Part shown: positions 23,421 through 38,232 of the stretch, in pieces
How the letters are laid out: each line of letters begins with the position of its first letter
Position numbering within the stretch: position 1 is the first letter of the stretch
Source of the DNA: Dasyornis broadbenti
Lineage: Eukaryota > Chordata > Aves > Passeriformes > Dasyornithidae
Assembly: GCA_013397935.1 (NCBI GenBank)
Contig: VZRN01000631.1
Span: 1-64,000 of the forward strand
DNA length: 64,000 nt
Direction: 5' to 3'
Notes under the pieces: model-generated
What the model saw: only the letters and a program-made list of their open reading frames with translations
The model's database searches: none
Told to the model about the DNA's origin: nothing
Program-made: the position numbers and the translations under genes

Positions 23421-26400
23421 ACAAACCTTTTGAGGTCACAGTTTGCCCCATCTTCCAGGTCAGGAGGTCATGGTATCTCCTATTCAAGGTTCTACAGTAG
23501 GCATGAAATATCCCCCATCTGAGGGGCTGTAACTCACCCCTGTACAACTACCGCAAAAAGCCCAGAGCTCACTCACTTAGGCCATAGTGAAATGACTACC
23601 AGCAGCCCTCAAACAAGGTTGGATGTATGAGCCTTGACCTTTAGCCACATGTTTAAGTGGGAGCCATTGAAGACATTTACACATCACAGAGAGAAAGAGT
23701 GATGTACCATGAGAATTGATCAAAACAGCCAGGCAGTCTGAACAACCCACACAATGCTCATGCAAAATGCAATTTTCTTGTGTTACAAGGTCTTGCATAG
23801 TCCTTAAACAACCTTTTTCTCAGTCTATCCCACACAGCTCTCTATATCCCCAAAATAACAAAGCTGAGAGGCAACAGAACCCTTTAAGTCTGGGAGAGAA
23901 AGAAGTAGAAGTAAAGGAAGAGCCTGCCTTTTTTATGAAGTTTTTGTAGACCGAGGGAAGACTTGGTATGGAATGCAAAAGTACCGAAGAACAAAGTTTG
24001 AGAAAGGAGTAACAATAAATGAGGAGAACAAGAATAGGAATACATTCCCAACTCTAATTTGTGATGCACCCTGGTCTGCAGGGACATGCAATTGTCAATT
24101 CATAAATCAAAGTCTTCTCACTTCAGCAGCATGCACAGTGACAGCAAAGACACGACATAAGTAGGCTGAGGCCCTTGGGTATTTGTGTGTTTACTTGGAG
24201 AGTCAGCATTCAGCTGCTGTGGTTGCTATGCTTGCTGGAGATTTCTTGATTTAGGGTCCATAGAAAAGGCTGTTGGTTTAGCTGTGACTCAGAAGGAGCT
24301 GTGCTTTGTTGGTCTGAACAAACCCATTCAATCACTGTCTGGACTGGTTGCTTTTATAACGTGGCTCTACAGAGGGATTTCAGACTGTGTAATGTTACAT
24401 TGGAATGAAAATGCTATTGGATACGGTATTTTGTTAAGTTCTTGCCCAAGCCTGATTATCAGTACCTCACTCTAAGTGATACCAAGAATTTCAATATAGA
24501 TTCTTCTCAGTGAATGGCAGCCTGAGTTATACTGAAGTACATTAAAAGGTCAGCCAAGGTCACATGGAGGCAAGAACTACAGTGCATTGCCTCAAACTCA
24601 ATTCCTACTTTATAAGCTCCCTCTACTACAGAGAGCTCGTAATTAACAAGGGAAGTTCAAAAACGGAGAGACAAACATATGGCACTCCTTTAGATCACTG
24701 TCCATTGTCCCATGAGTATGTTGATACTTTTCTATAAAGCTGGAAGACTACATATGATTCCACTTCACTAGATTCCTTCCAAGACAAAGCATTACTGTAA
24801 GAGCTGTGTTTTGGCGATATCACAGCATTCATACAAGTATTCCTGGTGTGTTCAAGTTGATCCAGTACCTCTTGGGGTAACTACAAGCCTTCATCCAAAA
24901 CACACCACCAGCAGTGCTGCATTCCTCCACTCACCTTTACAAACTGGCTGGAAAAAAATTACTTTTCGTGAACAACCAGGTGTTTGGTCTTCAGCAGAAT
25001 CTATTTTATTTACCAAAATGTGAAAACTCATTTTTAATAGGCAAGCATCAAGCAGTATTAAAATAAGTTTATAGTGGGGAACCACAAATTCATTACTGTC
25101 ATTCATTAGCTTATTAAGCAGTCAGACAAGTTTTATTATACATTTTCTGCTTTTTTAATTCCCTACACCATTGCTAAGCAATGACTTCTCTAGTTGAGTA
25201 TTACAGGGTTTTGTAGTACTTGAAGTACAGCTTGGAAATAAAATGTTACTACCAGAAAACTATGAAACTTGTGCAAAACCATCAGCAAATATTTCATGGC
25301 ATTGTCATTCAGAAAGCTTTCTGCATGATATACAGTGACAATGGCTCACCAGGTGGGAGAAAGAACCTTAGTTTTCTAGTATCAGGGGACAGGTAGGTAA
25401 GTTCTTATGCCAAGTGCAAAAGATGATATTTTCTACATGAAGACGTTAGGCTTGGGGGTAGCTCTTCTCTTGCAGCATTTTCCTTCCCTTTCTCCCTAAG
25501 ATACCACATGTAATTTCCTACCCTAAGGAATATTGGAGCTTCAATCCAAACAGCAAGGGACAGAGGAAACGCTGAATATTGGAAGACAGCTCTACCAATA
25601 TTCATTAGTTTTGTGAGTCATACTTGCTTCACATAAGGACTTTAAAAATGGAAATTAATACAAACTCTCAAGCAGTTACAAACTCACTAGCAGTCGGCAG
25701 AAAGATTTAGCTCTATCTTCTACATTTATACCTAGAAATGAAAGACACACCAAATCTCAAAGCCTTTAAGTCAATACAAGAATGTCTGCGTACATCACCT
25801 CTTCTCATGGATTCAGTTATTTGCAGTACACTTAACAATCCTTCTCCTGTAAGAACACTGGTGGGAATGCAGAAAGCACAGAAAAACAGAATGGAATTCT
25901 ACTTTTTCTTTAAATATGACTGATCCATACTCTCAGTGACAGCTACATGAAGTCTGGGGTTTGCTTTCAGTGGACGTAGATTCATTAGGAAATCCCACCA
26001 AAGGACAGCACTGCAACACACAATACATCAGTAGGCAAGCAGTAGAGTGCCTTACTCACACAGAAAAGGTTACATTAAGCACGTGGGAATAAATCCAGCG
26101 CAGGCTGAACTTCAGCTACAAGGCAGACCTGTACAGCAAATGGAAAACACAGACAGAACTCAGAATAACTTTACAGTCTAACCAGCCATACCAAGGAGAC
26201 CATCAAAAAAGCCCACGATCACATAAGTGAGCCTTTGTGAAAGAGCAAAGGGCAGGATAAGGCAGGGAAATGTTCTAAAGCACCACAGACGTGCAACCAG
26301 TTTCTTCATATCTACGCTTTCTTCATACCTACTCTGCATTAGAGATGGACCAAGCCTTTTGGACAGGAGCCTTTGGGTAAACTCTAGAGTATTCTTTTCT

Positions 26401-26948
26401 AACACAGTGTTTGACCACCAACTCCCAGAGATGCTGTCAGGGCAAAGTTGCTTGCGGAGAACTGCTTCCACTCTCAGAAATAAATGTATTGGCTACACCA
26501 GAACAAGGTTGAGACGCTTCATTTTGTAAGATGTGCATTCTATAGCACCCCATCCCCAAAAAACATCTGGAAACTTTGGTAAAGACCCTTGCAACACACT
26601 TCTGGAAAACATGCCAAGTCAACATGCAATAGCCTGCAAGTCTCAGGACAATTTCTGTGCACAAGCAGTATGCTTCTCCCTCACACCCCACATTGAAATA
26701 GAAAATATTTCTTAGTATCATTTCAATGGTTTTCAAAGCTGTGCAAAATCCAAGTTTATAGTCTTTCAACTGGATTCTTAAGCCTTCTCTCCAGCACAGA
26801 AGAGCATTTTCTGGGCATCATAAGAAACACGCAGCACTTCCTACAAGGCTGAGAAATTTTCTCCCAACTGGATTTTCCAAATGCACATCAGCTATGCCCT
26901 CACACAGAGAAAGCCACATAGCATTTCACAGAGTAACTACTACCATTT

Positions 26949-27008
26949 AATGGCTGGACTCAATGAACTCAGAGGTCTTCTGCAACCTTAACAATCCTAT
27001 GATTCTAC
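26949..27008 (+). mobile_element. CR1 LINE 3' tail (very short)
   Basis: About 60 bp reading GGCTGGACTCAATGAACTCA, GAGGTCTTCTGCAACCTTAA and CAATCCTATGATTCTAC, the extreme 3' end of a CR1 on the plus strand. It is a heavily 5'-truncated insertion. Confidence 0.8.
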
Positions 27009-29991
27009 ACTACAACTTATTCAGACCCTTCCTGGTTTAAGAGACATTTCCACACATTGAGCAGTTCGGCTCTACTTAATCAAAAAAGGGAAGCCAGGCT
27101 TATCTGGTTTCCAGTGACTGGGTTTTTAATACATGTGTAAACAAGTGTTTAACTGTGCATGAAGCAAATGTAGCTACACATGAAAGTTGGTTAACATGAT
27201 CCAGAGAGCTTGGTGAGCTTAAAGTGCACCAGTGATCCCCCAACACCATCAACGGAGTTAAAGCAGTTTCATTACTTAGTTTGAGTGTGAGGTTAGTTCT
27301 CAAACTTGATGCAAGCCTCCCATACCCACAGAGTGGGTGGCCTACCCTGTGTCATCACTAATTACCAAGAGTCCCAGGAAGCAAACCCTAGTTAAGGCAA
27401 TAGTTCAGCACCTTCATAAATGTCTGTCTAAGCTACATCAAATTAAACCAAGCCATATGAGTCTCTACCTGTCTAATCAAAAGAGGGTTCCGTCTTCTGT
27501 AGAAGGACATCAGCTTTCTCCACCTGAATCTGAAAATATCTGAAAGTCACATAGCCAGGCAACAGATCTCTATTAGTGAGCCATGACAAGGGTACAACTT
27601 AACAGCTTGGTTTTGGCCTCAATCTAATCATAGGCACACGGCTTCTAATCAGGCTGCCACATTGGCTCACATCTGTCTGCAAAAGACTGTGAGGACATAT
27701 GCCACAATCCATCATAAATTATAGATTAGGGCATTAGCCAAGCTACCTTACTGAGCAAAGCTAAATGACTTACCGAAACTGCCTTTGTAAAGCAATACAT
27801 TAATTTGGGGGTTTGATCTTGCAATCCCTCATGCTGAAAAGAAGCTCACCCCTTATATATGAATGCATAGGAGAACAAAAAGAAATAAACAAAGATAGAA
27901 CCCAAAATATATAACCTGTTACTTTTCCCCTGCATATATTAAACTATCTCACTCAAGTCAGCCACCAAAATATTCCAGGCTGGAACCTACAATCTTTCTC
28001 TGCAGTTTCTGAGGAACAGTACATCCCAACTTACAGCATCACTGCTGCTAAAGGCGTCCTCCCTCACACCCTGAACGAGCCTGCCAGCTGACAGCACACT
28101 GCATCATCCTGACTTCCTTACTCTACTTAGTACTTCCTTAGAGACCTCTGTACGAAACTTCAGTGCACAGTGACATTGAGCAGCTACAAAAAAACAAAAA
28201 AGGATTGTTTCTCATATTACACAGGACAGAGGCTTGAAAGTCATTCATCTCATCAAGATTCACGTCACCAGTAATTAAACATTAGACATATTCTTTCTGG
28301 TAAAGATGTGCCTAACTTCCCTTTGCATCTACACCTGCTATTGCTTTCCAAAGTCCATTGAGAGCTTGGAGAGCCTCAGTAAGGACACCAATTTACCAAT
28401 TTATTGTTGAGAGCAGCATCCTTTCCTAAGGTTAACTCTTGCTCCTCAAGGAGCTGTCTGCCACTGTAGATAAAAGAGCTTTCTCAGCTGCATGCAGAAG
28501 AGCCACAAAATAATAACTCTATCCAGGACCTGTATAAGCTTCATGCTGTGTGGAAGCTCCCTTGTTAAAAAAGTCACAGAGCAGCAGCTTAAAGAGAAGT
28601 CATCATCTTAATTACATCAAAGACAAGTGATTTACTTTCTCAGAGAGAGGATTAGCTACACTGGATTTTGTGTTCTTAATCTATGTAAACAGATCTGAAC
28701 TTTTTAATAATCACCATCTCACACTTGCTGAAAGCAAGAAACCTTTTTTTTTCCCCAAAAACACTTTAAAGCAAACTGTAACACAAGCATCATCTCTTTG
28801 ACAGCTAATCCATCCTATAAAGGTTATTCGCATGCAGCTCACCAGGGAATTACAAGGTCAACTGAATGTATCTTCAGTCTTTTTGTTTCCCTGAAGTTTC
28901 CTTCCATCCCCTACACTAAACACACTAATTTACCTGCTTATATCAGGGATATCACTAACAAGTGAAGATGATTTGCCTCCAGAAACAAACCAAGACACAC
29001 ACACACAGATTATTGCTCAGTTTATGCTCAGCTAAACTTACACCTGAAGAGTTATTCCCATCTCTGTAGTGTGCAAGTCTGTCTTTGGAAATGAATAGCA
29101 AGGTGTGTATTGAGAAAACCAGAAAGGTGTGTGGGGTCAGCAGATCACATGGTCAGATTTGCACCACTCTGAAGCTTTGTATCTGTTCGGGACACATCCT
29201 GAAAGGGCAGCCAAGAGCCTGGGCACAGCAGAGCCTGCAGGGCTCTGGTTACAACCCTCCTGCCCTGGCAGCCTTGGGTATCTGTTGCAGCCAAACAAAT
29301 ACCAACTCAGCCTTAAAGTTATTCCACATTATGTCACAGGTATACAGACTCCTGGACACCTTCAGTACAAACTAAGAAGCTGCAAACATGGTTTGCTGTT
29401 CTTACCCCTCTAACTCCTTTGCTGCTTCCTTAATATGTATATAACACGGACACAGAGCAGAAATGAGCAAATAGATTTTTAGCCGCTTCCACAAAAAGCA
29501 TTTAATTTCACAACTATTGAAAATACTTAATTACCATGATCCTCACACAATTCACAGAAATCACTGTTGTTTTCTCATGGTGCTCCCCCAGCTATAATAC
29601 ACAGAAATTAGTAAGAAGTGATCTCCACATGCTTTTAAGAGACACAGCTTTCTAACCTTAAACACAGTAGTCTTGAAAAGACCTTGTGATAAGATGTTTA
29701 GCATGGGTAACAGTGGTATGTCAATACATGAAAAGTAAGGACAAAACTGAATATAGCACGAGTTCAAGCAAAGCTGGAATTCACATTCAGGGCCACAGGT
29801 AACAGGGGAGAACCTGAACAGTGGCATACAAGTTGCTGCTGTTTTCTGTGAGTGCTCAGCAGAAAAAAACTGCTGCACTCTGAACTTCATCAAACCAAGA
29901 GCTTCCGTAGCAAAAGCACCTTTTTTTTTTTGACAGACAGCAAGAATTACACTAAGCTCTCTCGATTTACTTTCATCCTTGTCACTCAGCT

Positions 29992-30061
29992 AAAAAAAAA
30001 AAAAAAACAAAAATCAGTTATAAAGGCAGTTGTTACAGTCACTGTAAGAAAAAAAAAAAAA
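29992..30061. repeat. Two poly(A) runs in MACROD2 intron 2
   Basis: A16 at 29992-30007 and A13 at 30049-30061 lie 41 bp apart. No retroposon body is recognised upstream. Confidence 0.9.
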
Positions 30062-33000
30062 TCTCAAAAATCATGAAAGATGGTGGGACTTGGATTTTTG
30101 GTAGGGGGATGGTCTTAAAGCACAGAGGTTCCACACGGCTATTACAGACAGACCTTATGCCTGTCAAACTTGCCTAACAATCTTCATCTTTTAGTTGAAC
30201 ATAATTCCTTTTGCTGCATAAATAACTGATAATGTTGAGTGCTTTAGAGAGATGCCATTTCTTACTTGTAGATGTCTGGCTGAATTTTACTGCAGCTCAG
30301 TAGTGGTATCACTTTCCAAAGTCTGTTTAATGCTCATCACCTTGGTTCCCAGCTCCTGCAGGACAGATACTCCTATCAAGCAGGGCTGCACAGAGATACT
30401 GGGTTCTTTGGAGAGTTACTTGTGGTTAGTTACCCATCTCAAGAAATGCTGGTGAGAGATCAGTGCTACCACACATTTTCTTTCCACTACGAAGCATTTG
30501 GAGTGGCTCATCTATATGCTTCATCTCTATAATCCTATGTCGACCCACTGTGAATATTTAGAAAGCTACACATTCATAGTACAAAGATGCTTCTATTAAA
30601 TCCAAACCTGATTATTATATAAAACACTCAGTGTTAAAATAGATTAATTTGAATAGTTTGAACCATATCATTTTCTTAAGAAACAGCAGATTAAAAAGAT
30701 TCAGAGGCTGCCAAAACATTTAAACATATTTCAAGACTTACTGAAAAGGATTTCAGACCTTTTATGTCATTTAACCTTTGACAAAAATAAACTCAGTTAT
30801 TGTGTCCTTCCACTTCAACTTCATCCTATCAAAAGTGGCTCATACCACCAGCAAAGATCTTTAAAACACCACCTGAATTTGCTGTTCTCTTGGCACCACT
30901 GTCATACCAATGAATTCCAGAGGCTGTGAGAGTCAGCAGGACTATCAGCTGCCTGGAGTTCAACAAAATCACTTATTCCATTTTCTGAATTACCCAATTA
31001 ATGCAACAAAATGTTTTTCTACCAGTGACACAAAAAAACTCAGTGACAACAAAATTCCCAAGACCCTAATTTTTCAAAAAGCTTTCAAGAACAAGTCACC
31101 TCTCAGATTCACTACTGCAGAGTAAAGATATCTTTGGGAATTAGTGTATACCCAACAAAAAGCTAGTAGATGTATTTAACTTCAAAAAACACTCCAGTTC
31201 TTAGTCTACATGGCAGTATTTTATTCACTGAGCAATATAAGCTCCTGTTGCTGTACAAGATGGGGGCCTAACAAAGTGGTATGTAATAAATAGAATTGAA
31301 ACAACATGATATAAATTCCAGAGCTTCATAAAACAATTCCATTATTCACATGTTGTCAGGAAGACACTCTACTTGAAAGTACATGAGAAAAGGGATGAGA
31401 TCTGTGTGGTTTTGGTATATCTGAAAGATAAGTGGGAAGAACAATGTATTACAGTATATTCACACTACCCAGCCCTCTACAACAAGCTCACTGTTTGATC
31501 CCCAAATGTGCAACTCTTTATTTCCTTAATAAATACAGTTAAGCCAAAGAAAGCTTACATTCACAGGACTACTTAGAGAACAAAAATTTTGTCTTCTTAC
31601 CATCCCCTCTAACATTAAAGAGGGCCACTTGTCACTGTCCCTTTTCCTTCCACTGCTACAACACTTGATCTCTGAGATCCACTTCTGCAGCTTGGCAAGT
31701 GGCACACCAAAAATCAGGGGTGTTGACAGCACAGCTCTTCTGAAAATGCACATACCCACATCAGAGTGCTTCCCTTAGCTAAGAGAAGTGAGCATCAGGC
31801 TCAGTCTTGGCATTCTACACTGTGCCACTCTCCTCCCAGAATCAAGAATTAACACAAACATTGACTAAATTCCATGCCAAAATACACACCAACCTAACTT
31901 CTTATGGCCAATATGAGATCTGCAAAAAATGTAGGTGTTTTTTTTTTAGTCACAGCTGAGTATTTTAACAAAGACACTACCTCTTTGAACTTCCAAATGT
32001 TTTCTAATAGCTTTGCCGCTACAAAGCCCCTGTCAGCTGCCATTCAGAATTCAGTAACTTTATGCCTCAGGAGCCTTTACCTAGATACACATCCCTCTGT
32101 TATATTAGTCTATTACGAAGACTTCCAGCCTCACCAAAACACCAAACTTACTCCAAGCTTTATTGTTTTTCTTCAGAATTTAGTTCTGAACACAACTTCC
32201 TATCAAAGGGTAGAGGAGGGGTAGGGAAAAACTTCCTTCCACAAACTAAGGTATGTTCTTCCAACTTGCCAATAAAGAGCACCCATGAGGTACTCTGACA
32301 GTGAGGTTGGTTCCTTCGCAACATGGAACGCCTTAGGTCATTTCAGTTTGACTAATTCTGCACACAGACTTCTCAATAATCTTCTGTTAAACTTCCACAT
32401 AGCAAAAATGTATGTCTAACTGGAACCTCCCAACATCCCCCAGTGAGTCACTGACATTTAAAAATGAGCACTGTAAAGGTTTGACATTGTACACACAATT
32501 TTTCCTAATAGCCAGTACAAAAATCTGTGCAGTACTGACCACCCTTAATCTCCAGTTAAGTATAGAGTATCTACAGGGACGGCTGCCAGCTCAGATCTAT
32601 GCACTTCTCTTACAGCTTCTTACCCCAGTAGCTGATTGATTGCGCCTGCTTCACTTGATTTGTTCTTGGTTGCTTTCTTGATTTCTCCTCATCACTCTTC
32701 CTGAACAGCCACTCTATGCTTTACTAATCAATCTGTCATTTTTTTTTTACTGTATATGGTGTTGGGAGCAAATGGTAAATAACTTTTTCCAAATTCGCCA
32801 TCAGCTGTTGTTTTGGCTTGACAAGTATATAGAGGATTTTATTTTCACCACCACCACTCTTCATCACCCTTCTGTTTGTCAGTGTAAGCAGCCACCTTTC
32901 ATTTGAAGAAAATATCAGAATTTGGACATGGCGTTGTCAGGTCATCACTAATTCCATCACACCTGGGGCTTCACTTCTTCTCTCCAAAATCTCATTCAGG

Positions 33001-34996
33001 TTGTACCTGTTGCCCTCCATATGTCCCAGCCAGCAGCAGAAGTTCTCACCAGCAAGCAGATTTAAATTCTAGTTTTTCAGTATTTCAGCTCAAAAAGCTT
33101 TTAGACACACTTGATATCTTCAGAATGGGGTCAGTACTTAAGAGAAATAAATTTTGAAACAGATGCAGTAACAGTCACACTAACACACATATTTCTTTTA
33201 ATTGTGTTAATCAGTTGGAACATGGAAGCATTCCAGCACTCCAACCTTCCAGAAGTTCACTATTACACATGGTTTACTTACAACAAATACATCAAAGAAA
33301 AAGAGTGACTACAGATATTTTCTCCTGCATGTACAGTATAACAAAAACTTCATGCAGCACAGAAGTGCTTCAGCACTTTTGCCTTCCAGCATTTTCTTTG
33401 CAGTGCACTGGGTACTAACAGAAAGAATACAGAAGCAGCTACAAGGAAATAAGTTCACCACTGCCACGATTCAATACCCGCATATTAGACATTGACATTT
33501 TGATTCTGTGAAGTGTAACAGCAATCACAACGTAAATCCACACCTTGTCACTTTCAGCAGCCCAAGTAATACAAGATCTGTGAATTTCAGTGCTTTATAG
33601 AGAATCTGAGAGTAGCTGGAATAAAAACATCGTTTGGGCTAGAAGGGACAAAGAGTCTCCCAGTTAAACCACATGACATACTGTATATTCCCACATACCA
33701 CAGGCCTCCAAAATGAACTTGCAAGAAGCCAGGTAATCTTTTTTATTTGTATGCAGCCTTTATTTTTCAGATGGAAAGGCTTTCTGATGTTGCAAGATAT
33801 AAATCACCTACTCAAATGGGAGAAAGTGGTCTATGGGTACTGACGTAATACAGCTACTCAGCAGGGCTGAAGAGCTCAGCAAACTCTTGACATATTTTCA
33901 CTGCAAAAATTATTCCAGATGCTTTTAGGAGTAGACAACAGCAATAGCTGCTTCTGACAAGGGCATCTGAAAATCTGTGAGGTCCTCCAGATTGTGCTAA
34001 AGTAACTGTTACAGGCTTCCCATTTTATTACAAACAGCTGATTAGCTCCAGGCCTGATCTCACCTGGACTATCACCATAAAGACCAGCAGCCACAAGATT
34101 ACTCTACACACCTCTTCACCCAGGCCAGCACTTGCCTTTAATGATAACAAAAGGGTCAGAAAATTAATCCTGTATTTGCAGAAGCAGGAAGCACTTTAGG
34201 TGTCATAGTTAGACACTCCTTCAAAAAAACCACAGGCTTCAGCCAAGCAGGATAGAAAGACACAGGAAAAAAAGAGGAGGAGGAAACCAGCTCCGAAGTC
34301 AACCCTATTCTTCCACAGCCTTGTGTGGATGAAAGGGAAGTAGACAAAGAACAAAGCACTGGTACAGAATTACTTGCAGAGTAGAGAAGTCTCTAAGTGA
34401 ATAGGATTCACATTTTTGGTCAGTTCTCACTGCAAGTATTTAGACAACTGTGCTGGTGTTCACAACCATGATAAGGCTGCACATGCTAAGGAAACAGGAG
34501 TTAATCCCAGCCCTGGAATTAACTGATGTTCCTCAGCCCAAGAAAGCAGGCAGGACCAAAAGTAAAGGAAGCTTCAAACCCCATCTCCTCCAGTTTCTGG
34601 ATTTTTACAGAACAACAGAACTTGCACTTGACCCTCTGCTTTTGGGTCACCTGCAACACTCTTTTGCCCAGATTGCCCATTTCATTATGCTCAGTAAGTT
34701 TCAAAGACAAAGTTCTTTAGTATGGCTGACTGCTGGAGTATGTGGAAAGTAAGACACGTGCAGAGAAGAGCTATTTTACACACTTAAGGGTTATTGACTC
34801 CATCTGGGAATACCGGCAGAGTCTGGGGACACCAGTGAGGCTTTAAGAAATTTTCTTACGGTTTTCCCACCCCGTCCCCATTTTAGGCTATCATTGTTCA
34901 TAACAACATGGGTTCTAAGTCTTGGCCTTCCTAAAAGTAACTTCAGGCTGAGAAAACAGAGTGGTCTATATTTTATGACTCCCCCATATTACTTAC

Positions 34997-35113
34997 CATC
35001 ACTTTCGCTCTTACTTTTTAAGTCTTCCATCCACGTTGGAATAGTTTTCAATGCAACATAATCCCCCAAGTACTCTTTGCGCCTTTCTTCCAAGGTCATC
35101 TTCAGCAAACGCT
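34997..35113 (-). CDS. MACROD2: MACROD2 exon 2 (basic N-terminal segment)
   Basis: This 117-nt exon has a clear acceptor (CCTAAATAG before 35113) and donor (GATG then GTAAGT after 34997), and is phase 1 at both ends. It encodes residues 17-54. It opens with RLLKMTLEERRKEYLGDY, almost the same as human RLLKMTLEERRKEYLRDY, then diverges through ALKTIPTWMEDLKSKSESD. The segment precedes the macro domain and is rich in charged residues, probably helical. The conserved block and the length match to human make the assignment firm. The divergent second half corresponds to the variable linker of the family. Intron 1 upstream is about 4.0 kb and intron 2 downstream about 16.5 kb. Confidence 0.95.
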
Positions 35114-35863
35114 CTATTTAGGGGACAGAGAAACAAGAAAAGTTTTGCAAGCTTTTACACATTGTTGCACATGAGCCACATAGTGACCAGTGCAGTGTCC
35201 TTGATGAATGAAACGCCACTTGAGAGGGCCAAGCATGAGAGATCAGGTGGGTTACAGCAGGAGCTAAACACTGCGCAGCTGTACAACTGAGCATGCCCGT
35301 TTCTGGATATCCCAGTTCTGCAAAGTTAACACCTCTTCTCCACACTCCAGGCTGTCCAGGCTTCCTCCCCACATCACTACTGTGCTGTTTCTTCCTGCCG
35401 CTTTAATTCCTGTGTCAGAGAACAGCAACTTTAGTAGGGAATTGTTGTTTTATAGGGAGCTTTCAGGTATGAAAGTCTATTCTGCAGGTTCTGCATTTGT
35501 AAACCAGAACTTTAAAAAAAAAAGTTCAGGTAAAGGCAGGGAGCATGGTGGGAAATTAATAGAATGCTACTACCTCACAAAAGAGATCAGCACTAAGGCA
35601 AACATTGTCAGTTGCTAGGTGTCTGGGGTGGTATGAAAGGCAAGTTTAGCTTTAGATATTTTCATTTGAACATTAATAGGACACACCTGGTTACCACACT
35701 AAAATACATGTAGATGGTTGTTTTTGTTTTCTCCTGAGAAAATCACCACCTTTTTTTTCAGACATTAGTGAAAAGCAAAGCCTCAAACATCGCACAAGCA
35801 TGACAGCTACTGCCAACTTCACTCTTCTTCAGACCCTGCTATAAATGGACTAAGTTTTACAGT

Positions 35864-35880
35864 AAAAAAAAAAAAAAAAA
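35864..35880. repeat. A17 homopolymer in MACROD2 intron 1
   Basis: An uninterrupted run of 17 A. No retroposed body or target-site duplication is recognisable beside it. Confidence 0.9.
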
Positions 35881-38142
35881 GAGCCATCCCAATGACCCAA
35901 AACTGTAAATAACCTCAGCACTTCAGCTTACTTTTGCAGTCACATCCTCTTCTCCCTCCCTCCCTCATCAATGCTGAGTATTAGCTCAGCACCAGATGAA
36001 GAGCTTTTTCCCTCCCAAAAGAAGATGGGAGAAGAAAAAGAACAGTCGAGAACATCATGACATCCATACTCTACTTAAATGTCTGGGTCTGTTTTAACCA
36101 GTAGCACTGTCCTGCTTTAACCACACTAACAGTTTTTCTTGACATGTTAGTCAGTAGTAAATGCTCTTCAATGAGTCAAGAATTTTTAGGGGTGTAGGGG
36201 AAGACCCATGTTATTTGCATTTTACATAATGGACTAGCGGGACATAAAAAGAATGTTTTCATCTCAAGTTGGAGAAGCAGCAAAAGAGTTAAACATGGAA
36301 ACTGCTTTTCAGATCAAACCTTAAAAAAAACAAGAAAGAAAATCTGGGGTCTGGTTTGGGGTTTTTTCAAAATAGAACTTCCTAATTATGTAGACTGCAG
36401 TCAGCACGCTCTAATAAGGCAAGTTTTGAGCACAGCCTCCCTTTAAAAAAATAAGTTTATTTTGGTATTTTTTTGACAGTTTTACCAATTTCTTCAGTTG
36501 ACAAAAACATTTCTCTCTCATTATTCAGGCTTGATATCTCACAGGGATATTTACAGCTGCCAACGTAGATCTGATGTGATGAGCGTCACCACAATGCACA
36601 ACTGATACATACCTACCTCTGTTACCTGAGCTCCAGGCATATAAAATTCCAAGTTCCTGAGGTGCACATTGGAAGTCCTACAGGTAGGCAGACCTGAGAG
36701 AGTGTGTCAGTTGTGATGGACTGACAAGCTGAGCAGGTCTAGGTGCCTTTTGCTAAAGAGGCAACAGAGCAAGGCCTGTGCCTTCAAAGTACAAGTTCTT
36801 CTCTACAGGAAGGTTTTACAAAAGTTTGCTCTTGTGAGTCAGCAGCAAGAACTTAAACTGAGTCTTAATTATACACAAACCTCCCAGAAGATGCTCCCAA
36901 CAGCTTTCACCGCAAGTAGCTGTCTGCCTGTGGCAGCAACTTGAAAAGTGTGCAGGCAGCCCAGTCCTGTGTCTAAGGCTCTGAAATCACCTCCACTCCT
37001 GCTCCGTTTCAGCTGTCCTCAAGGAAGGTCTCCCCAGGGAGGATGTGGACCAACCCTTAATTACTAAGAAAGTAATTAAGAAAAGCAAGCATACTGTCAG
37101 TGGGTTTGAACTCAATATTTAGCAATCAGTGCTTTTTGCTTTTTAAGGAGTGCTTCAGAATATAAAAGGCTGAGAACAATTGCACTCAGAGGTTCATGGG
37201 AAAAAAAGAGCCAGTGAGCACAGCCAGCTTTGCAGGGGTTCAGGAGTACTCCTGAAAGGAGAAGGCAGTCCTGACAAAAGATTTGATTTCCAAAGTACTG
37301 ACTGGGTCAGAAGGAAAGAAGTTGGGCTTCTATAGTTTTCCTCTCTAGTAAAGAAGGCACTTGATAAGAACAGTCCTACAGGGCTAAAAACAGAAGGGTA
37401 TTGCCAGCAATAAGAAGTTATTTCTGCCCTCCTCACTCAAAATACTCCGACCCAACACCATGGTGCTGGAACACAGTTACTGGAGGAGAAGACTGGCAAA
37501 TGCTCTTTGTTCTCACTGGGCAAAAATACAGGGAGCTAGGGAGCTGTGGCGAGCTACCATTCAAAAAATGCTTCTAGGATGGAAAATCCTCAGTAGCAGT
37601 GAGCAGCGCTGGTTTGCATTCAGTAACATTACCATGCTGATGGAAACCACCATCCTCACAGCTGACTGAGACACCAGAAGTGTGTCAGTAGTTCCAGTTT
37701 ACCCTCAGACGCTCCAGTTTACCCTCCTTACCAAGGGTTTGAGCTCACTTGCCAGGCTATGAATTCACACAGACAGTAACAGAGCTGAAAGGGACAAGTG
37801 GGAGTAATAAGAACACTCACCAGAGCCTACCTTTCTCCATCTGCCCCTTGCATTTTTTTGAAGGTAACAACATACAGCAATAAGGGGAAAGTCAGTTATA
37901 ACTGATCACACATAAACAATGCTTGAGACAATTTAACTGTATCTTCTTTATTGAGAAACTTTTGTCAGACAGAAATTTGTTGCCTCACCTTTACTAGAGA
38001 AACACGGATTTTAAGACAGTTTGAAAGAAAAAACTCATTTCATTTGAGAGGAGTTTGACAGGAGGAACTAACCTACAGAAAAATAAGTTCATTTGTGTTT
38101 TAACAATTTTTCCTTAGAAATGAATCCTATTAATTGTGCTTA

Positions 38143-38232
38143 TCTTCTACCTTCTTAGCTTGAAACATACATAGAGTCACAAGGAACTTGTCTTCTGCCT
38201 TCTTAGCTTGAAACATACACGGAGTCACAAGG
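38143..38232. repeat. Two-copy tandem duplication, period 48 bp
   Basis: A 42-bp unit beginning TCTTCTACCTTCTTAGCTTG at 38143 is repeated at 38191 with three mismatches. It lies in MACROD2 intron 1, about 0.9 kb downstream of exon 1. Confidence 0.9.

Larger units (their letters stand above)
18494..34996 (-). other. MACROD2: MACROD2 intron 2
   Basis: About 16.5 kb between exons 3 and 2. It holds the GC-rich antisense locus at 19.6-20.75 kb, two CTCF-like motifs near 21.4 and 21.6 kb, a CR1 copy at 22963-23420 and a CR1 3' tail at 26949-27008. It also has poly(A) runs near 29992-30007 and 30049-30061. From about 23.5 to 35 kb, apart from the CR1 tail, I see no gene. Confidence 0.85.

Noticed and set aside
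33600..33700. Possible very old CR1 remnant (GTTTGGGCTAGAAGGGAC)
   Set aside because: Only a short match; the remainder does not follow the CR1 order, so it was not listed.
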